A stretch of DNA of 64,000 nucleotides from CBDFGQ01 sp965247295 (GTDB lineage Bacteria > Chloroflexota > Dehalococcoidia > Lucifugimonadales > JAGWBF01), in assembly GCA_965247295.1 (NCBI GenBank), contig CBDFGQ010000003.1, positions 248,001 to 312,000 on the forward strand. The letters are read 5' to 3'. The translations under genes and the position numbers were made by a program. This document shows positions 1 through 9,117 of this stretch, in pieces. How positions within the stretch are numbered: the stretch's first letter is position 1; every line of letters begins with the position of its first letter. The notes under the pieces were generated by a model that was given only the letters and a program-made list of their open reading frames with translations, ran no database searches and was not told where the DNA came from.

Positions 1-153
1 ATCATCCACGAGGCAGCAGTACAGCGAAGACTGGTGCCTCCAGATGAAGGCAGAATCAATTAAAGCTGGTTAATCGTCAGAGATACCAATAGCCTGTAAC
101 GGGTCCGCCTTGCACGGCAGCAATCGCTGCTTTCGCAGGGGTTTATCCCTGAT

Positions 154-192
154 AAAAGATAGGCCCCTGATGCGTTCAGGGGCCTATCTTTT
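154..192 (-). terminator. Rho-independent terminator of the PrpD-family gene
   Basis: A 17-bp perfect inverted repeat (arms 154-170 and 176-192, 5-nt loop) ends in TTTT on the minus strand, 24 bp past the stop of the minus-strand gene at 216. The arms start with AAAA and end with TTTT, so it could also work for a plus-strand transcript entering from the left edge. No gene is seen in bases 1-153. Confidence 0.8.
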
Positions 193-215
193 GGTTGCCA
201 CGACCTGATCCCAGG

Positions 216-1568
216 CTATGCCAACGAGGGACCTCCAATCAAGGATGTAAGCTCGCGCATGTCGCGGAGGTCCTGCAGGCTATCCACAGTCTGGATAACC
301 TCCTGGGCCCGCTGAGCTCCCAAAATGTCCGCGGTCAGAAAGCGGAACTTGTCTACTAGCTTTTCCCTGGGCACCCGGTTGCCATAGTCCCCAGGCACGA
401 GATTGATGGTGTTGGACAGCTTGCGGCCACCCTTGAGGGTGACCCACATCCGGGCCGTGGGCCCGTCTGGCTGGTCCATGGTCTCCGTATCCGGCCCTAC
501 GTGGACCTTTGCTGCGAGGTCACGCACCTGGTCGGTGTTGATAGCCTCTGGGTAAAATGTGGTGATGTCGGCCTTTCCCCGGACCAGGGCGGTCGCCACG
601 GCAAAGGGGACGTTGAACTTGGCCGCCAGCATACTCTGAGGGTAGTCGCCCACCATGCCCTCGAGGTGGCGTCGCAGGCCCACCTCGACCTTCTCCACGT
701 CCTCGATGGCGAATCCCTCCACCCCCCGGAGGTCTAGGGCCGCCTCGATGGCGGGGTGGTTGATGCGGCAGCAGGCGTAGAACTTGAAGTAGTTCTGCTG
801 GACGCGGTACTCACCGCCCAGACCGTCAACCGTGGCTTCCCGATCGAAGGCATCGCCGAGGATGGTGCCGAAGACGTCGGTGGGCCCGTCCTTCACGCCG
901 GTGTAGCCGCACCGATGCATGTCCACCGCCAGTATGCCCATCAGCCCGGACCGGCCTGGATAGGCGTTACGGATGGTGGCGCCCTCGAAACAGGGGGTCC
1001 AGGTGTTGGCGGGAGTCATGCCCGAGGCCACGTTGATTAGGGAGCGCACGTCGTCTGCACTGTAGCCCTTGAGCTTGGCAACCGCCACCGCCGTGCCGAT
1101 AACCCCCCAGTGACCATGGGAGTGGACATTGGGTCGAACGGTGGTGGCGCCGCCCAGGCGCGATTCCACCTCATAGCCCACAAGAACCGCCTCGATCCAC
1201 CTCCGTGCATCTACTCCCATCTGCTCCGCCACGGCCAGCGCACCCGGGGTCACATGGATGGATGGATGGCCCCCACCGAAGCGGTTGCCCTCGTCCATCT
1301 CCAGGCCCACACCCGCGGTGCCGTTGACCAGGGTGGCCAGCATTGGCTCGGCCATCAACGGATGGCCGATGATAGTCGCCGTGGCCGGGCCGGACCTCTC
1401 CACCACCACCCGCGCCAGGTTAGCATTCTCCGGCAGCCGGCTGCCCGCCACCATCGCGCCAACGGTGTCCAGCACCACGTCGCGGACGGCAGCCACGGCG
1501 TCCTCGCTCAAGTCCTCGTAACGGGTATCGGCGACGAATGCCGACAGCTTGTCCAAATAGTCACCCAT
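216..1568 (-). CDS. MmgE/PrpD family protein (2-methylcitrate dehydratase-like)
   Basis: A 450-residue protein of the MmgE/PrpD fold, which includes 2-methylcitrate dehydratase, cis-aconitate decarboxylase and iminodisuccinate epimerase. Family landmarks are the N-terminal helical domain with VLDTVGAMVAG, the segment HSHGHWGVIGTAVAVAKL in the middle, and NYFKFYACCRINHPAIEAA near residue 270, which matches the usual K-x-Y-x-C-C-R-x-x-H-P pattern. The length is normal. Substrate cannot be read from sequence; members act by dehydration, decarboxylation or epimerisation of di- and tricarboxylic acids in the cytoplasm. It is the last gene of a minus-strand run starting at 6354, 26 bp after the hydantoinase gene, and is followed by a strong terminator, which suggests it belongs to the same catabolic unit. 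Confidence 0.85.
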   Translation of the reverse strand: MGDYLDKLSAFVADTRYEDLSEDAVAAVRDVVLDTVGAMVAGSRLPENANLARVVVERSGPATATIIGHPLMAEPMLATLVNGTAGVGLEMDEGNRFGGGHPSIHVTPGALAVAEQMGVDARRWIEAVLVGYEVESRLGGATTVRPNVHSHGHWGVIGTAVAVAKLKGYSADDVRSLINVASGMTPANTWTPCFEGATIRNAYPGRSGLMGILAVDMHRCGYTGVKDGPTDVFGTILGDAFDREATVDGLGGEYRVQQNYFKFYACCRINHPAIEAALDLRGVEGFAIEDVEKVEVGLRRHLEGMVGDYPQSMLAAKFNVPFAVATALVRGKADITTFYPEAINTDQVRDLAAKVHVGPDTETMDQPDGPTARMWVTLKGGRKLSNTINLVPGDYGNRVPREKLVDKFRFLTADILGAQRAQEVIQTVDSLQDLRDMRELTSLIGGPSLA

Positions 1569-1594
1569 AGTGCACCTCCGAATTTACCTTACCC

Positions 1595-3013
1595 TTACAG
1601 CACAGACCCGGCCACCGGCGGCAACGGTCCGCCTGCTGGGATGAACCCCCCGTAGCCGGGTCGCTGCTCCAGCTTGCCCTTGTTGAACAGGACCTGGCCC
1701 CGCAGCAGGGTCATCCAGGGTCTGCCGTGCACCTTCCGTCCCTCGTAGGGCGTGAACCTGGCGCCGCTCTGGTGGTCCTTCTCCGTAATGGTGGTCTCCC
1801 CTTCGGGGTCCCAGATGACCAGATCGGCGTCTGAGCCGGGGCGGATGACCCCCTTCCGTGGGTATATACCGAAAATGCGGGCCGGGTTCTCCGCCATGAC
1901 ACGGGCCATCCACCACAGGGGCAGGCCCCGTTTCACCACCCCCTCGCTGTATACCAGGGGGACTATAGTCTCTATGGAGGGGGCGCCATGGGGCACCGGG
2001 CTCCCGTCTGCCGCGACGAAGACGTTGTCCCACCCCTTGTCTTTATTTGCCCGGGGATGGACCGAGTGGTCGCTGCCAATGGTGGAGATGTACCCCTGAA
2101 TGGACCCCTCCCACATGGCCTCCTGGTTGATACCGTCCGCCGACCTCAGGGGAGGCCCGATCTTGGCGAAGGGACCATTTCTCTCCATGGCCGTGTCATC
2201 CAGCAGCATGTACTGGGGGCAGGTCTCGGTCCAGACCTTCTGGCCCTCCCTCTGGGCCTGCATGATGCGGTCTCTACCGGCCTTGGTGCTCAGGTGGACG
2301 ATGTAGAGGGGACATCCGGTCACCTGGGCAAGGACAATGGCCCGGTTGACGGCCTCCGCCTCGGCGATGGGGGGCGCGGTAGACGGGTAGTATTTGGGAT
2401 TGACCCGCCCCTCGGCCATGGCGGCGTTCTCCAGATGGTCGATAAGGTCCCCATTCTCCGCGTGCATCTGAAGTATGCCCCCGCGGGCGGCGGTCACCTC
2501 CATGGCGTTCATGATGTGCTCGTCGGAGCACATGCGGTTGCCCCGCTTCTTGTATGTCATGAACATCTTGAAGGAGGTCACGCCCATGTCAAACGCCGCG
2601 GGGAGGTCGTCCAGGGTCCCCGGGCGATTGGACAGGATAAGGTGCAGAGCGTAGTCCAACACGGACTTGGCGTCGCCCTCCTCCTTTACATCCCTTAGGG
2701 CCTGGGGAAGAGCCTTCCCCTCGGTAGGATCGAAGACGTGGAAGGGTATGATGGTGGTGAGGCCCGCGTGGGCCGCGGCTCGGGGTCCCTGCTCCCAGTC
2801 GTCCGTGTCGGCAAGGTGAACGTGACAGTCGATGAGGCCGGGCAGGACGTACTTGCCCGTAGCGTCTATGTAGCGGTCCGCCTCGGGTAGGGCGTCGGGG
2901 TCGCCCACGGCGACGAACCGCTCCCCCTTGATGGCTATCGCCGCCTCTTCCGTCCCACCGGAGGTCACCACCGTACCTCCGTGCACAACAGTGTCTACCC
3001 TAGAGCTCGCCAT
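1595..3013 (-). CDS. D-hydantoinase/dihydropyrimidinase-type cyclic amidohydrolase
   Basis: A 472-residue cytoplasmic amidohydrolase that should open cyclic amides (hydantoins, dihydropyrimidines or allantoin-like rings). All binuclear metal ligands are visible: H64-x-H66 in GLIDCHVHL, the carboxylated lysine K149 in VTSFKMFMTYK, H184 in QMHAENGD, H240 in YIVHLS and D315 in IGSDHSV. I chose the ATG at 3013 because GGAGGTG lies just upstream; an in-frame extension to 3109 would overlap the stop of the preceding gene. The C-terminal ADLVIWDPEGE is typical of the beta-sandwich return strand. It lies between two D-aminoacylase-like genes and a PrpD-like gene, so a role in degrading N-carbamoyl or cyclic D-amino-acid derivatives is likely. 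Exact substrate is unknown. Confidence 0.88.
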   Translation of the reverse strand: MASSRVDTVVHGGTVVTSGGTEEAAIAIKGERFVAVGDPDALPEADRYIDATGKYVLPGLIDCHVHLADTDDWEQGPRAAAHAGLTTIIPFHVFDPTEGKALPQALRDVKEEGDAKSVLDYALHLILSNRPGTLDDLPAAFDMGVTSFKMFMTYKKRGNRMCSDEHIMNAMEVTAARGGILQMHAENGDLIDHLENAAMAEGRVNPKYYPSTAPPIAEAEAVNRAIVLAQVTGCPLYIVHLSTKAGRDRIMQAQREGQKVWTETCPQYMLLDDTAMERNGPFAKIGPPLRSADGINQEAMWEGSIQGYISTIGSDHSVHPRANKDKGWDNVFVAADGSPVPHGAPSIETIVPLVYSEGVVKRGLPLWWMARVMAENPARIFGIYPRKGVIRPGSDADLVIWDPEGETTITEKDHQSGARFTPYEGRKVHGRPWMTLLRGQVLFNKGKLEQRPGYGGFIPAGGPLPPVAGSVL

Positions 3014-3050
3014 TAAAGCACCTCCATATCTCTGACTATCTTTGGGCCCG

Positions 3051-4631
3051 CTAGTCCCGCCCGAACCGCAACGCGCGACCCGGCGTCGCACCGGTGTGCT
3101 CTCCGTCATCTATCACCACCTGGCCGTTGACGACGACGTAGGGTATCCCCACCGGGAACTGCTTGGGTTGACTCGCCGTGGCTGGCGACTTGACGGTCTT
3201 GGGGTTGAACACCACTATGTCTGCCTTCATCCCGTCCCGCAGCAGACCACGGTTCTTCAGCCCCAGACGCTGGGCGGCGAAGGAGGTCATCTTGCGGATG
3301 GCCTCGGGCAGCTGAAGCTGTTTCTCAGCACGAACGAACTCCGCCAGGATCAACGGATAGCTGCCATAGGTCCGGGGACTGGGGAACTCCCCCATCAGTA
3401 TGGCATCCGTGCCCACCATGCCGCATGGGTGGGAGACGAAGACTGGGAGCGTCTGCGCGTTGACCCCTTCCCTGACGCTGCAAATGCCCAGGTCCTCGTC
3501 CAGGCACAGATCGAAAAAGGCATCCAGGTCGCTCTGCCCCCGCATCCGGGCGATCTCGGTAAGGGAGAGCCCTTCGTACTGCACGTTATGCGGCTTGCGG
3601 AAGTTGGTCAGCCAGCCCGCCGTGGGAGTTCTGCGCCCGGCCCCGGACTCCATGTCCGCCTTTACTCGGGCCCGCAGGTCGGGGGTGCTCAGTACCTCCA
3701 CCAGCCGCTCGGGCCCCCCGTCCTTCGCCCAGTTGGGGATGGTTATGATTACTCGGGTGCTGGAGTAGACGTAGGGGTAGCAGTCGAAAGTAACGTCCAT
3801 CCCCTCGTCCCGGGCGTTCTCCACCAGCCCGATGAAGTCCAGGTGGCTGCCCTCACCCTGGACACTCTGGCGGTAATGGGTGAGGTGCACGGGGGCTCCG
3901 CTGCCCCGGCCGATGTCCAAGGCCTCCTCCCAGGGGGCCAGCAGCCCCTGCCGGCGCAGGCTGGCACGGGTGTGGGTGTGGTAAAATCCACCCATGTTGG
4001 CCACCACCTTGCACAGCTCCGTCAGCTCGTTGGTGTCGGCGAAGGCACCAGGGGGGTAGTCCAGTCCCGTCGAGAGCCCAAAGGCCCCCTCCTCCATCGC
4101 CTCCCGCACCACCGACTTCATGTCCTCCAGCTCGCTCCCCGTGGCCGGGCGGTCGTTCCAGCCCACGGACCAGATGCGGACGGGGGAGTTGCCCAGGATG
4201 TAGGCGATGTTCACCGCCACTTTATCGTCATAGATGGACAGGTAGTCGGCCACGCTGGACCACTGGGCCGGCATCGGGGGTATGTCGTTGAGGCCCGAGT
4301 CCAGCCAGATAAACCGGTGCAGCTCCTCCTGGGTCTTGAAGGGGGCCACGGAGTTGCCGTCTATGCCTATCAGCTCCGTGGTGATTCCCTGGCGGACCTT
4401 GGGCTCGTGCCGAGGCTCCTTCAGGATGGTCATGCCACCGTGGGAGTGCAGGTCGATGAAGCCGGGTGAGACCACGTGGTCCCAGGCGTCTATGACCCGG
4501 GCCGCCTCCACCTGGCTCACGTCGCCCCGCAGGATGTGGAGGGTGTCCCCTTGGACCCCCACCGCGCCGTAGAAGCCGGGGCTGCCCGTCCCGTCCACGA
4601 TCATCCCGTTGCGGATCAAGAGGTCAAGCAT
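3051..4631 (-). CDS. N-acyl-D-amino-acid deacylase family amidohydrolase, copy 1
   Basis: A 526-residue amidohydrolase-superfamily enzyme of the D-aminoacylase group, which removes acyl groups from N-acyl-D-amino acids. GFIDLHSHGG near residue 60 carries the first metal ligands, and YHTHTRAS and VHLTHYRQS hold further histidines. The C-terminus has MKADIVVFNP, typical of the return strand. The ATG at 4631 follows a good AAGGAG site. Its paralog at 4774-6354 has identical length and near-identical N-terminal halves, so this is a recent tandem duplication. The two differ most around residues 290-400 (for example RRTPTAGWLTNF against LGSIGDGWLTNF), the region where substrate choice might differ. 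The spacing of 37 bp to the hydantoinase start suggests co-transcription. Confidence 0.88.
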   Translation of the reverse strand: MLDLLIRNGMIVDGTGSPGFYGAVGVQGDTLHILRGDVSQVEAARVIDAWDHVVSPGFIDLHSHGGMTILKEPRHEPKVRQGITTELIGIDGNSVAPFKTQEELHRFIWLDSGLNDIPPMPAQWSSVADYLSIYDDKVAVNIAYILGNSPVRIWSVGWNDRPATGSELEDMKSVVREAMEEGAFGLSTGLDYPPGAFADTNELTELCKVVANMGGFYHTHTRASLRRQGLLAPWEEALDIGRGSGAPVHLTHYRQSVQGEGSHLDFIGLVENARDEGMDVTFDCYPYVYSSTRVIITIPNWAKDGGPERLVEVLSTPDLRARVKADMESGAGRRTPTAGWLTNFRKPHNVQYEGLSLTEIARMRGQSDLDAFFDLCLDEDLGICSVREGVNAQTLPVFVSHPCGMVGTDAILMGEFPSPRTYGSYPLILAEFVRAEKQLQLPEAIRKMTSFAAQRLGLKNRGLLRDGMKADIVVFNPKTVKSPATASQPKQFPVGIPYVVVNGQVVIDDGEHTGATPGRALRFGRD

Positions 4632-4773
4632 GGTGTACTCCTTCCGGAAACCCTGGGTAAGCCTACGTCAACTTGGGGACGGCAGTGCCTCACGAGACGT
4701 GTGTTCGCCGAGGCTGGGAACGCCCACAATTGTGGCCGTTTGGCCATGCCCTGTCAACCCCTGTGCCCTCCCC

Positions 4774-6354
4774 TCAGCGACGGTGGCGTAGCGCCATGCC
4801 AGGGGTGGCCCCCGTGTGTTCTCCGTTGTCTATCACCGGCCGGCCGTTCACGATGACATAGGGTATTCCCTGGGCGAACTGCTTGGGACGCTCCCGGGTG
4901 GCCGGAGCCTTTACCGTCTCGGGGTTGAACACGACGATGTCTGCCTTCATACCATCCCGCAGTAAGCCCCGGTTCCTCAGCCCGAGTCTCTGGGCGGGGA
5001 AGGATGTCATCTTTCGTATCGCCTCGGGAAGCTTCAGCTGTTTCTCCGACCGTACGAACTCCGCCAGGATGACGGGGAAGCAGCCATAGGTACGGGGACT
5101 GGGGTACTCGCCCAGGAGGATGGCATCGCTGCCAACCATTCCACAGGGGTGCGCCACGAAATCCGGAAGCGTCTGGGGATTGGTGGCCACAGCCACGGTA
5201 CAAACTCCCAGGCCATCGTCCACCAAGAGGTCGAAGAAGGTGTCCAGCTCATCCTGGCCACGCATGCGGGCGATCTCGGCAACGGTGTGTCCCTCGTACT
5301 GCACGTTGTGAGGCTTCTGGAAATTGGTCAGCCAGCCGTCTCCTATGCTGCCCAGCACGCTGGGGTTGGCCAGCATCTCCTCCTTTATGCGGGCCCGGTC
5401 TGCCGGGGACCGGAGGGCCTCCTTCAGGCGCTCGGGGCCGCCATCCTTAGCCCAGTTGGGGATGCTGATGATGGACCGGGTGCTGCCGTAAACGTAAGGG
5501 TAGCAGTCGAAGGTCACGTCCATCCCCTCGTCCCGGGCGTTCTCCACCAGGCCGATGAAGTCCAGATGGCTGCCCACGCCCGGTGCCCTCTGGCGATAGT
5601 GGGTGAGGTGTACGGGGATATCGCTGCCCCGGCCTATCTCCAGTGCCTCCTCCCAGGGGGCCAGCAGCCCCTGCCTGCCCAGGCTGGCCCGCGTGTGGGT
5701 GTGATAGAACCCGCCCATCTCGGCTGCCACCTTGGAAAGCTCGATGAGCTCGTTGGTGTCGGCGTACGCTCCGGGAGGGTAGTCCAACCCCGTCGACAGC
5801 CCACAGGCCCCTTCCTCCATCGCCTCTCGCACCACCGACTTCATGTCCTCCAGCTCGCTCCCCGTGGCCGGGCGGTCGTTCCAGCCCACGGACCAGATGC
5901 GGACGGGAGAGTTGCCCAGGATGTAGGCAATATTGACCGCCACCTTGTTGTCGTAGATGGAAAGGTACTCGGCCACGCTGGACCACTGGGCCGGCATCGG
6001 GGGCACGTCGTTGAGGCCCGAGTCCAGCTCGATGAAGCGGTGCAGGTCCTCCTGGGTCTTGAAGGGGGCCACGGAGTTGCCGTCTATGCCTATGAGCTCC
6101 GTGGTTATGCCCTGGCGGACCTTGGGCTCGTGGCGAGGCTCCTTCAGGATTGTCATGCCCCCATGGGAGTGCATGTCGATGAAGCCGGGAGACACCACGT
6201 GATCCCGGGCGTCTATGACCCGGCCCGCCTCCACCTGGCTCACGTCGCCCCGCAGGATGTGGAGGGTGTCGCCCTGAACACCCACCGCGCCGTAGTACCC
6301 GGGGCTGCCCGTTCCGTCAATGATCAGCCCGTTACGGATTAAAAGGTCAAGCAT
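4774..6354 (-). CDS. N-acyl-D-amino-acid deacylase family amidohydrolase, copy 2
   Basis: A 526-residue paralog of the downstream gene, with the same landmarks: GFIDMHSHGGMT, IGIDGNSVAPFKTQ, YHTHTRASLGRQG, HLTHYRQ and GMKADIVVFNP. Its expected reaction is hydrolysis of N-acyl-D-amino acids or related D-configured amides. The ATG at 6354 sits behind AGGAGG with 5-nt spacing. It is the first gene of the minus-strand catabolic run (6354 to 216), divergent from the CoA-transferase genes that start at 6521; the 166-bp gap between them must hold both promoters. A 142-bp gap separates it from copy 1, and no gene is seen there. Confidence 0.88.
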   Translation of the reverse strand: MLDLLIRNGLIIDGTGSPGYYGAVGVQGDTLHILRGDVSQVEAGRVIDARDHVVSPGFIDMHSHGGMTILKEPRHEPKVRQGITTELIGIDGNSVAPFKTQEDLHRFIELDSGLNDVPPMPAQWSSVAEYLSIYDNKVAVNIAYILGNSPVRIWSVGWNDRPATGSELEDMKSVVREAMEEGACGLSTGLDYPPGAYADTNELIELSKVAAEMGGFYHTHTRASLGRQGLLAPWEEALEIGRGSDIPVHLTHYRQRAPGVGSHLDFIGLVENARDEGMDVTFDCYPYVYGSTRSIISIPNWAKDGGPERLKEALRSPADRARIKEEMLANPSVLGSIGDGWLTNFQKPHNVQYEGHTVAEIARMRGQDELDTFFDLLVDDGLGVCTVAVATNPQTLPDFVAHPCGMVGSDAILLGEYPSPRTYGCFPVILAEFVRSEKQLKLPEAIRKMTSFPAQRLGLRNRGLLRDGMKADIVVFNPETVKAPATRERPKQFAQGIPYVIVNGRPVIDNGEHTGATPGMALRHRR

Positions 6355-6520
6355 ACTCCCCTCCTTGCCCGTAGAGTGCTAGGCACGCATAGGCTACGAC
6401 CTTGGGTCGGGCCTGTCAAGCTGGCGGCGCTTGGCTGAGGGCCGGACCCTTTGGCTGGGAAGCGCTTCACCCATGCCCATATTACTGCTAGAATCCCCGT
6501 AGCATTACGGAGGTTATTAA

Positions 6521-7207
6521 GTGCCTTCCAGCAAGGTGTTCTCCAACCCCGATGAGGCACTGGCGGATGTTTTCGATGGCGCGGTCGTCATGGTGGCGGG
6601 ATACTCCACCCCGGGAACTCCCCAGAGCCTGGTCAAGGCCCTGCTAACAAGGGGAGTCGGCGGCCTCACCTGTATTTGCGGCCCCTGGGATGGCAGAGAC
6701 CCAGCTGCGTACGACACGGCCCGGCTGATTGCCAATGGCAGCGTCAGGAAGGTCATCACGTCTACTCCCCTGTACCCCGACCCGGATGGCCCCGCCATGC
6801 GAGCGTGGCTGGATGGCAAAATAGAAGTGGAGCTGATACCCCAGGGCACTCTGGCAGAGAGAATCCGGGCGGGAGGAGCGGGCCTGGGGGCCACCTTCCT
6901 GCCTACAGGCGTGGGCACGGCTCGGAATGAAGGGACGGAGATACGGGTGATCAAGGGCAGCGAGTACGTAATGGAGACGCCCCTGAAGGCCGACTTCGCC
7001 CTTCTCCGCGCCCACGTCGCCGACACCCTGGGCAACCTGGTGTATCGGCGTGCCCAGCGCAACTGGAACCCCCTGATGGCCATGGCGGCCGAGGTGACCA
7101 TCGCCGAGGTAGAGGAGATAGTGGAGCCGGGACAGCTGGACCCGGAGCTGATTATAACGCCTGGCATCTACGTGGACAGGGTGGTGCGAGTGGTGGAGGG
7201 CCCATGA
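6521..7207 (+). CDS. Class I CoA-transferase, A (alpha) subunit
   Basis: A 228-residue CoA-transferase subunit A, the half of 3-oxoacid/glutaconate-type enzymes that moves CoA between carboxylic acids. Landmarks are VMVAGYSTPGTPQSLVKAL near the start, ELIPQGTLAERIRAGGAG with the family P-Q-G-T-x-x-E-x-I-R-A-G pattern, and FLPTGVGT. The start is GTG at 6521 behind ACGGAGG. Its stop overlaps the ATG of the next gene (ATGA at 7204-7207), so the two are translationally coupled. A partner B subunit is needed for activity; candidates are the N-terminal half of the next gene, which has an altered active site, and the free B subunit at 9278. Confidence 0.88.
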   Translation: MPSSKVFSNPDEALADVFDGAVVMVAGYSTPGTPQSLVKALLTRGVGGLTCICGPWDGRDPAAYDTARLIANGSVRKVITSTPLYPDPDGPAMRAWLDGKIEVELIPQGTLAERIRAGGAGLGATFLPTGVGTARNEGTEIRVIKGSEYVMETPLKADFALLRAHVADTLGNLVYRRAQRNWNPLMAMAAEVTIAEVEEIVEPGQLDPELIITPGIYVDRVVRVVEGP

Positions 7208-8622
7208 CCCAGAGGACAAACCGAGAGCTAGCGGCCCAAAGGGCGGCGTCGGAGCTCGGGCCAGGCCAGGTAGTACACCTGGGCCCCGGACTCCCTGGGA
7301 TGGTGCCTCGCTACGTCCCCCGGGGGCTGGGCGTGGTATTCATCGCCGACAACGGCCCCGTGGGATACGGTATCGCTGTGGGGCGTGAGAGCGGGGACCC
7401 GGACCTGGTGGATGCCGGGGGCAACCCCATCGTACTGCTACCCGGCGCCGCGGTAGTGAGCCAGGCGGACTCCTTAGGCATGGTCAGGGGAGGCCACGTG
7501 GACGTGGACGTGGTGGAGGCGCTCCAGGTCTCGGAGCGGGGAGACCTGGTGGCCCGGGGAGCCGATGTGGGAGGACTCAGAGGGCCCGCCGCGTCGGTGG
7601 ACGTCGTCACGGGGGCCGCTCGCGTCCTTGCGATCATGGCCCACACAGACCCGCAGGGCGGCCCCAGGATAGTGCGGAAGTGTACTTATCCAATCGCCGC
7701 CGCCGGGTGCGTCGAGCTCATCGTAACCGATGCGGCCGTGATCCAGGTGACCGGCCACGGCCTGGTGCTGAGGGAGGTTGCGCCTGGCCGGTCCGTTGAG
7801 GAAGTCCAGGCGGCTACAGGAGTTCCCCTGGTGGCAGCGCCTGACCTGAGGGAGATACAACTCACGCCCTCTCACGGAGAGGCGGCGAGCAAGGTATACG
7901 GAAGCGCCGCAGAAGCGGTGGCCGATATCCCCGACGGCGCCACGGTGATGCTGGACGGCTTTGGAGGCCCAGGCGGAATGGCCCACTGCCTCCTCCTGGC
8001 GCTGCGGGACCAGGGGGCCAAAGACCTCACCATCATCAGCAACACGGCAGGTATAGCCCAGGTCGCCAGCTTCGGGACTCCGCCGGGGTACCGGGCCATG
8101 GACCACAGCATGCTGGTGGACAGCGGCCAGATTAGGAAGGCGGTTGCCTCCTTTCCCGTATCGCCGTCCCCATCCCGACCCACCTCCTTCGAGCTGGCCT
8201 TCAGGCGGGGCGAGGTTGAGATGGAGCTGGTGCCCCAGGGCACCCTGGCGGAGCGCATCAGGGCGGGCGGGTACGGCATTGCCGCCTTCTACACCCCCAC
8301 GGGGGCAGGCACCCTGATCGCCGAGGGCAGGGAGACCCGCATCATAGATGGGCGGGAGCAGGTGCTGGAGTACGGCCTCCGTGCGGACTACGCCCTGCTG
8401 CGGGCCCACGCGGCCGACAGGCTGGGCAACCTAGTGTACAAGGGGACTTCCCGCAACTTCAATGCCGTCATGGCGCCGGCGGCGGGGGTAACCATCGTCG
8501 AGGTGGACGAGATAGTGGAGCCCGGGGCCCTGGACCCCGACGCCGTGGTCACGCCGGGGGTCTTCGTCCAGCGCATCGTCAAGCGGCCCGCCGACTTCCG
8601 GCCCTACGAGCGGGTGGGGTGA
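7204..8622 (+). CDS. Fused CoA-transferase: degenerate B half followed by A half
   Basis: A 472-residue fusion. Residues 1 to about 220 form a B subunit (GQVVHLGPGLPGMVPRYVP, DLVDAGGNPIVLLPGA, MVRGGHVDVDVVEALQVSE) and residues about 230-472 an A subunit (VMLDGFGGPGGMAHCLL, ELVPQGTLAERIRAGGYG, FYTPTGAGTL). In active class I enzymes the B half has an S-E-N-G motif whose Glu forms the glutamyl-CoA intermediate. Here that site reads A-D-N-G (FIADNGPVGYG; codons GCC GAC AAC GGC near 7345), so Glu is replaced by Asp. Normal fusions are usually ordered A-B; this one is B-A. Coupled to the A gene upstream, it may form an A/(B*-A)/B assembly, a hydrolase-like enzyme, or a structural partner. Catalysis as a normal transferase is doubtful. 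Confidence 0.85.
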   Translation: MTQRTNRELAAQRAASELGPGQVVHLGPGLPGMVPRYVPRGLGVVFIADNGPVGYGIAVGRESGDPDLVDAGGNPIVLLPGAAVVSQADSLGMVRGGHVDVDVVEALQVSERGDLVARGADVGGLRGPAASVDVVTGAARVLAIMAHTDPQGGPRIVRKCTYPIAAAGCVELIVTDAAVIQVTGHGLVLREVAPGRSVEEVQAATGVPLVAAPDLREIQLTPSHGEAASKVYGSAAEAVADIPDGATVMLDGFGGPGGMAHCLLLALRDQGAKDLTIISNTAGIAQVASFGTPPGYRAMDHSMLVDSGQIRKAVASFPVSPSPSRPTSFELAFRRGEVEMELVPQGTLAERIRAGGYGIAAFYTPTGAGTLIAEGRETRIIDGREQVLEYGLRADYALLRAHAADRLGNLVYKGTSRNFNAVMAPAAGVTIVEVDEIVEPGALDPDAVVTPGVFVQRIVKRPADFRPYERVG

Positions 8623-8676
8623 ACTGCCTGGTAAGTCAATTCGAAGGGCTAGGGCTGAACAAGACAGTATCCTACG

Positions 8677-8880
8677 TCACGACAGCTTCCCGAACACCAG
8701 GCCAGCGAAGCCAGCCAGCAGGGGCGGCCAGGTACGCTCCAGCACGGGCAACGCCCTGTGCTCGTCGGGGAGGGCCAGCCAGAGGACAAAGGTCACGAAG
8801 GTGAATATCGCCACCAACCAGAAGGCCGTCTTGAACTCAAAGGTATATGCGCACCCGTCCGGAACGCTGCGGCTCGCCAC
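8677..8880 (-). CDS. Small membrane protein, unknown function
   Basis: A 67-residue protein with two predicted membrane stretches: AFWLVAIFTFVTFVLWLAL (about 19-37) and PPLLAGFAGLVFGKL near the C-terminus, joined by a short charged loop (PDEHRALPVLER). The start is GTG at 8880 behind GAGG. It overlaps the end of the upstream small gene by 44 bp in another frame, which fits a coupled pair. No family is recognised. It runs convergently towards the CoA-transferase fusion ending at 8622. Confidence 0.5.
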   Translation of the reverse strand: MASRSVPDGCAYTFEFKTAFWLVAIFTFVTFVLWLALPDEHRALPVLERTWPPLLAGFAGLVFGKLS

Positions 8881-9070
8881 TTACCTCGGCCCTCTTCTTA
8901 CCCCTGTCCTCTAGCCTTATGATGTCCCCCGTGGACAGCGACACCACCACGGTCCTGGTGCCCCACCTGGGGTTGACCCCGTTGGCGAAACCCTTCAGAG
9001 AGGCGAAGATGGGGGACCCCCGCAGCCACTCGACTACGGTAAGGAGACGTTGACTTCCAACCTTTGCCAT
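8837..9070 (-). CDS. Small hypothetical protein upstream of a membrane protein
   Basis: A 77-residue product if started at the ATG at 9070 (an in-frame TTG at 9103 is also possible). The sequence has a plausible folded core, VVEWLRGSPIFASLKGFANG and then RTVVVSLSTGDIIRLEDRG, but no family is recognised and no clear ribosome site precedes the ATG. It overlaps the start of the next minus-strand gene by 44 bp. The pair is isolated between plus-strand CoA-transferase genes. Confidence 0.4.
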   Translation of the reverse strand: MAKVGSQRLLTVVEWLRGSPIFASLKGFANGVNPRWGTRTVVVSLSTGDIIRLEDRGKKRAEVSGEPQRSGRVRIYL

Positions 9071-9117
9071 GTCTAATATCCACTTGCCCTGGTACTGTTT
9101 CAATCTGAACGTAATAT

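Noticed and set aside
1..153. Possible end of a gene or RNA at the left edge
   Set aside because: No frame with recognisable protein content and no known RNA motif; too little sequence to judge.
3042..4469. Long plus-strand open frame over the D-aminoacylase gene
   Set aside because: It mirrors the real minus-strand gene in high-GC DNA, has no ribosome site and no recognisable domain. The same holds for long frames at 5149-6342, 13775-14692, 25.3-27.3 kb (plus strand) and 7474-8409 (minus).
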